Shown: positions 60,740-64,000 of the stretch, piece after piece | Layout of the letters: the number at the start of each line of letters is the position of its first letter | Numbering within the stretch: the stretch's first letter is position 1 | Origin: Sphaeroforma sirkka | Lineage: Eukaryota; Opisthokonta; Ichthyosporea; Ichthyophonida | NCBI GenBank assembly: GCA_001586965.3 | Contig: LUCW03001718.1 | Span: 16,161-80,160, forward strand | Direction: 5' to 3' | Length of the DNA: 64,000 nt | Notes under the pieces: model-generated | Told to the model about the DNA's origin: nothing | What the model saw: only the letters and a program-made list of their open reading frames with translations | The model's database searches: none | Program-made: the position numbers and the translations under genes

Positions 60740-60990
60740 TGTAGTAAGTATACGCGAGATAACTGTATCTCAACGTTCTCCCTCCTCCTCAGGGGAGGGG
60801 ACGTTGTTCATTTATTAGTAATTATAAACAGTAATCCTAAAATGACTGACTCTTAAATGAGTCATTAGTCATGTGCTGTAAAACCAGCAAAACCCTAAAA
60901 CCCAGTTTATCAGATTATTCTGATAAACTGTAAAACTTGTAATAAACCTAAAATAATCAAATAAATATAAGTACTTGTATTCTGACCACA
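60740..60990 (-). repeat. Outer B element 5' LTR
   Basis: A 251-bp LTR, top strand TGTAGTAAGTATACGCG to TTCTGACCACA, followed by the CTAG target duplication at 60991-60994 inside family A RT. Pairs with 31167-31413. Confidence 0.88.
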
Positions 60991-62228
60991 CTAGGATCAT
61001 GACTTCTTTGACTGCAAAATGACATTTTGAAGGGTTTAGTTTGAAACTGTGGTACGTCAGCCGCCGAATGACCTCTTTCACTACTCGTACGTGTTCCTCG
61101 TAGTCATCTGTTGCTATTACGATGTCGTCCAGGTAGTGGTGTGCCGGAAGTCCTTGCAATATCACACTCAGTGTACGCTGAAACTGCTGCGTCAGTGTGT
61201 GTAGTCCAAATGGCGCTGATGTAAAAGGAATACTGGCTTTTGCCATGTGTGAAACTGAATAGATACTGAGAATCAGGGTGAATTGGGAGTCGATGGTACG
61301 CTGCGGTTAGATCCAATGTCGTGTAATATCTCTTCCCTTTGATGTTACCAATGATGTCGTTGATACGGGGAATAATGAACTGATCCGCCGGTATTAATGC
61401 ATTCACCGCTCTGAGGTCAAAACACACTCGCACTTTCTTGAGTTCTCCAGATTGAGTATACTCTGGCACGGCGAGTAAGGGTAAGTTGACGGAAGTGGCT
61501 GCATCCCTTTGAACTATGACCAAATCTTGAATCCACTTCTGCACCTGTCTATCTACCCATGGTATCATTTGTCTGCTACAAAGTTCCTTACTGCCTTCCG
61601 CATCCTTGCAGCTTGATCTGGTGTCACTGGCAATCTAACTTCGCCTCCTTCCAGTCTGCACCTGTCCTTTCTCGAATACCGTCATTGTCCCTCAGTTCCT
61701 TGTCTAGTTCCAGGCGAACACCGGTTTCCTCGGTCAAATCTGGTGGTCGTCTCAACGGTATTGGTTCCAATAGTTTGTCTAGCTCCGTTGGATCTATGGG
61801 TGAGAATGGCGATTGAAGGCCTCCACGTATAGCCCTAAGCCAGGCATAAGATCCTGGCCTACGATCGCGTCGATAGCCGGTGGTAGATTCATTAGCTCGA
61901 AAGACTGTTCTGTGAGCTCTAGACCATATCGTACTGGAGTTTGTACGGTTGAGCCTATTCGCCGTGTACGAAGACTACGATCAGCTAGGTATATATAGGA
62001 TCCTTCCGGAGCCGACTTAATTTGCAATCCCCAATCGTGTGCGGATGTCGAATCAATGCAACTTCTGTTTGCCCCAGAATCCACTAACGCCCTGCATGTC
62101 TTACCGTTAATCAGGATGGATATGAATACTCGATTGTCCATTGAAAGTAATGGATCTTTGATCGATAGTATCACAGGTGTGCTAGACGGAAAAACTAAAG
62201 TTGCATCTACATCCGATACCCTTACGTC
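60991..62228 (-). pseudogene. pol: A5 pol fragment: protease and RT (5' part of the split A element)
   Basis: Protease with DSGANRS near 62090 in an open frame 62174-61794. A missing G near 61823 shifts the frame; the RT N-terminal part is in 61568-61104, and the YLDD region (about 61125-61136) is in the next frame, 61246 on. Ends at VMIL where the B element inserted. Its continuation is A3 at 31166. The residues I can place are intact. Confidence 0.85.
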
Positions 62229-64000
62229 CTATTCCTGATCGCTGCCTATGGTTTCCCACGTTGCATCCTCTTCCAACTCACCCTGTTCGATTTCATCTGG
62301 GTGTGCCAGTATGGAAGCAATGTGTGTGTCTGTAGGCGTGGTCTCCTCCTGCTCCGTTTGCTGGTCGTCCGGGTCTATTAGAGCCGTAATGGTGTTGACC
62401 GCGGGCAAACTCTTATTGAAGGATACGCCCTTGCTTAAATCCTTGGCCCGAGTTGGATGTGAATCCAACTCTTTTTGTTCGACTGGTAGTGCTTGCAGGA
62501 TGATATATGCCTGAAACTGGGTGGGGCACCCGCTCTGCACGCGTAACACGTGGTGGTCGTAGACGTGCTTGTGTGTTGTGTGCTGCCTCCTCCTGTATTC
62601 GTATTCAAATTACGATCTCGTTGTTGGGCTGGAAACTGTCTTCGCCTATCCCCACATTCATCTGTGTCCGTACCCGTTGTCTGAGGATGGCATCGGTTTC
62701 TTGTATGTCTGGATTTAAAATGCGGAGAAGGACTTCAGTCTCCAGGTGGTCCCAACCTATGTGGTGTTGTAGCGTGCGTTCATACGTCATATTACCTGTC
62801 AGGTTCTCGAGGGCCTGTATGAGGCAGTGATTAAGCAACCGCTTAGGAAAGTCCTTGCCCTTATCTGCTCGCTCCCAGGCTCTCTTGTGAACTTCCACAA
62901 TCTTGTTCAAATGTTCCCTGGCTGACTCTACACCCTTGGTGCAGGGATTACCCTTCGCCAACTTCTTAAAGGTAGGGTCTACGGTGGCCTTGCTCTCATG
63001 TTGACAGATTTGGTCTATGACCTGTTCCGCCGGATATACCCTCAGCTCATTATGGTTGTCACGGAGATAGTCAATTGTGGCCTTTGCTGCCTTAAAATGT
63101 ATGAGTACCTTATAGAACCAACGTACCATCCACGACTCATCTAGTCCTGAGACATGGGCGTTCTTCAGTGCCTCTTCTAGCGCCCCTCGTGTGTCTCTAT
63201 CGGCTGTGCTGCTTAATTGATAACGGTCTAAAGGCCAATCGGGCCATGTCCGTGGCTCCGGAGCTCTGTTCTTCCTGATAGCTTCCAATTGAGTATTCAG
63301 CGCTCCTTTCAGGTGTATCGATCGTGGACGTTAGTAATGTACATCTTGGGACATCGTAGTTTCCCTGTGCTCGACAAAGTTCATCCACAAAGAAAGATAT
63401 CTTCCCTTCGAGGCGTTGACACATGGCTCGGCGATGCTCGTTCCACTGCGCTGGTGTGTCATGATCGGCTCTCTCGCCTGTTCGTCTTTGTGCGGTCGTT
63501 TTCTGCTGCCATGAACATTACCGTCGTCGACATCACTAGACTTTGCGCTTACCGTCGTCGACGTCACTATACTTGCGCTTACCGTCGTCAACGTAACTAG
63601 CCTTGCGCATATCCTGCCATATCGATCGCGCGAAGTCTCGGTGCTGTCGGCTGAGTTCCCATCGTCTACGTAGTTGTTCTCGTTCGACTTCCCTACGATA
63701 ATCCCCATGTGGGTCGCTCAAATATTGCTCTAGGTGTCGGCCCTGAATCATCGTCAGAGTTTTGCTGACGAGTGCCCGTGGCCCACCCTGACATATTGCT
63801 ACATATGCCGTTGGACTGGTCACTCATCCCCGTTGTCTGCGAGGGAATCCTGACTTGCACTGGTGAAACTCCCCCCGATCGAGTTTGCTTTTCGAGTGAA
63901 ATCTCGTTCAGGTGGTGCTCAGTGAAAAGACTGCCATGAATACGGTCTATCACCCACTGAACGAATGCCCGAGGTACACTCGGACGTTAGCTACCCTGTG
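62229..64000 (-). pseudogene. gag: A5 gag, cut by the window edge
   Basis: Family A Gag in three or more frames: the C-terminal part with knuckle (about 62610-62232, indels near 62430 and 62470), the open capsid-like region 63288-62605 (WPDWPLDRYQL, LLNHCLIQALENL), and the N-terminal Arg-rich region with indels near 63310, 63460, 63540, 63617 and 63750. It ends with UAG at 62231-62229 before pol. The start codon lies outside the window. Confidence 0.8.

Larger units (their letters stand above)
31167..60990 (-). mobile_element. Composite family B insertion with nested elements
   Basis: Two B LTRs in the same orientation (31167-31413 and 60740-60990) and a perfect CTAG target duplication in family A RT define one insertion site. 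The original element read right to left. It now contains A4, a non-B segment (44081-48618), an extra gag copy and an inverted-LTR region (51980-59254). The outer boundaries are well supported; the order inside may be affected by assembly. Confidence 0.75.

Overview
This is repeat-rich eukaryotic DNA. Almost all of it consists of nested and broken LTR retrotransposons of the Ty3/gypsy class, with a chromodomain at the end of the integrase (chromovirus-like). I see no prokaryotic operons, ribosome binding sites or phage genes, and no host gene I can name. The organism cannot be fixed from this window. A fungus or protist is a guess based on element type, short LTRs and apparent lack of introns.

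Three related families are present, called A, B and C here. Family A has LTRs of about 180 bp, a 1-3 kb leader, gag, an in-frame UAG, then pol. Family B has LTRs of about 250 bp, a 1.3 kb leader, gag, an in-frame UGA, then pol. Family C is seen only as a pol 3' fragment. Pol order in A and B is protease (DSGA or DTGA), reverse transcriptase (YLDD or YIDD), RNase H, an extra domain with an NPPW motif, integrase (HHCC, D-D-E, GPY/F) and chromodomain. The extra domain looks like a phage-type Dam DNA N6-adenine methyltransferase. Such a domain is known after RNase H in DIRS-type tyrosine-recombinase elements; I do not know it as a fixed part of DDE-integrase Ty3/gypsy elements. It is the main candidate for something new here.

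Layout: 1-1386, C fragment (-). 1387-9980, element A1 (+). 9981-14060, a truncated Ulp1-like protease gene, a small inverted-repeat element, a 685-bp tandem duplication and undefined remnants. 14061-23688, element A2 (-). 23689-27976, two truncated B copies (+). 27977-31166 and 60991-64000, one A element (-) split by a B element at 31167-60990 with a CTAG target duplication. Inside that B element lie a further A element (35938-42181, GTGT duplication, inserted in the protease active-site codons), a non-B segment (44081-48618), and a second B element whose LTRs now face each other (51980-52229 and 58998-59254), consistent with an inversion between B copies.

No element has a fully open pol. Copies look alike but differ by many 1-4 base indels in short runs. 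That fits either decay or unpolished long-read assembly, so every frameshift and the B-B junctions need checking against reads. Domain calls rest on motif reading, not on a database search.
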